Positions 5,096-5,215 of a stretch of DNA of 5,215 bases are shown here, piece after piece. Origin of the DNA: Chloroflexota bacterium (lineage in GTDB: Bacteria > Chloroflexota > Limnocylindria > Limnocylindrales > CSP1-4); contig JAJYDP010000399.1 of the NCBI GenBank assembly GCA_021777365.1, positions 1 to 5,215 of the forward strand, given 5' to 3'. How positions within the stretch are numbered: the first letter of the stretch is position 1; each line of letters begins with the position of its first letter. The position numbers were made by a program, and so were the translations under genes. Under the pieces are notes generated by a model. That model worked only from the letters and a program-made list of their open reading frames with translations. It did not search any database and was not told where the DNA came from.

Positions 5096-5215
5096 CTATC
5101 CCGCTCCTTTGGGGTTCTCTCGCTGCCGCAGTGCCTCCTTTGCGGCCGCCCTCCCTACCGCACGGCCTGGCCGAACCAGGCCCCCTTGGCACCGCGGACA
5201 GCACCCCGTCGCGCA
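5096..5215. other. Window end with no supportable gene
   Basis: This stretch contains a perfect hairpin GGCCTGG/CCAGGCC (5164-5170 and 5176-5182, loop CCGAA), possibly a terminator or a structured leader. Short minus-strand frames enter from the right edge (stops at 5096-5098 and 5155-5157). They could be the C-terminus of a neighbouring gene but show no recognisable motif. Confidence 0.4.

Noticed and set aside
5096..5215. C-terminal fragment of a minus-strand gene entering from the right edge
   Set aside because: Short frames exist, but 19-39 residues without a motif are not enough to call coding.

Overview
This is a chromosomal segment from a very GC-rich bacterium. A T-box riboswitch, GTG/TTG starts with strong Shine-Dalgarno sequences and a split cytochrome b of b6 type suggest Chloroflexota or a deep-branching, Thermoleophilia-like Actinomycetota. 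The sequence does not settle which. Nothing points to a phage, plasmid or insertion sequence.

Left part, minus strand (1-2629). A four-helix membrane protein of unknown function (163 aa, 2138-2629) is followed by a sigma70-like promoter (2080-2109). Next comes a full-length T-box riboswitch (about 1784-2072) with a UGG (Trp) specifier, the T-box bulge sequence and a terminator hairpin. It leads into trpE, anthranilate synthase component I (1-1740), whose 3' end lies outside the window. The inferred logic is that uncharged tRNA-Trp stabilises the antiterminator and switches on tryptophan synthesis. The TrpE Leu-Leu-Glu-Ser motif indicates a second layer of control through tryptophan feedback on the enzyme.

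Middle, intergenic (2630-2991). This divergent spacer contains two adjacent perfect dyads of the same 6-4-6 design (2754-2769 and 2773-2788). They are candidate operators, but no convincing promoter was found for the rightward operon.

Right part, plus strand (2992-4749). Three tightly coupled genes form a membrane redox module. They encode a 53-aa single-span protein (TTG start), a 221-aa cytochrome b6-like protein with two bis-histidine heme pairs, and a 313-aa two-span protein with a large extracytoplasmic domain. The third gene sits where subunit IV (petD) would be expected, but has no PEWY motif. No Rieske protein or cytochrome c gene is present. A strong hairpin (4781-4812) ends the operon and may also stop transcription from the other side.

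Far right, minus strand. tRNA-Ser(UGA) with an encoded CCA end lies at 4959-5044. Upstream of it is a cluster of inverted repeats (5045-5095), including a three-armed element that can form two mutually exclusive hairpins. The last 120 bases hold no gene that can be supported.
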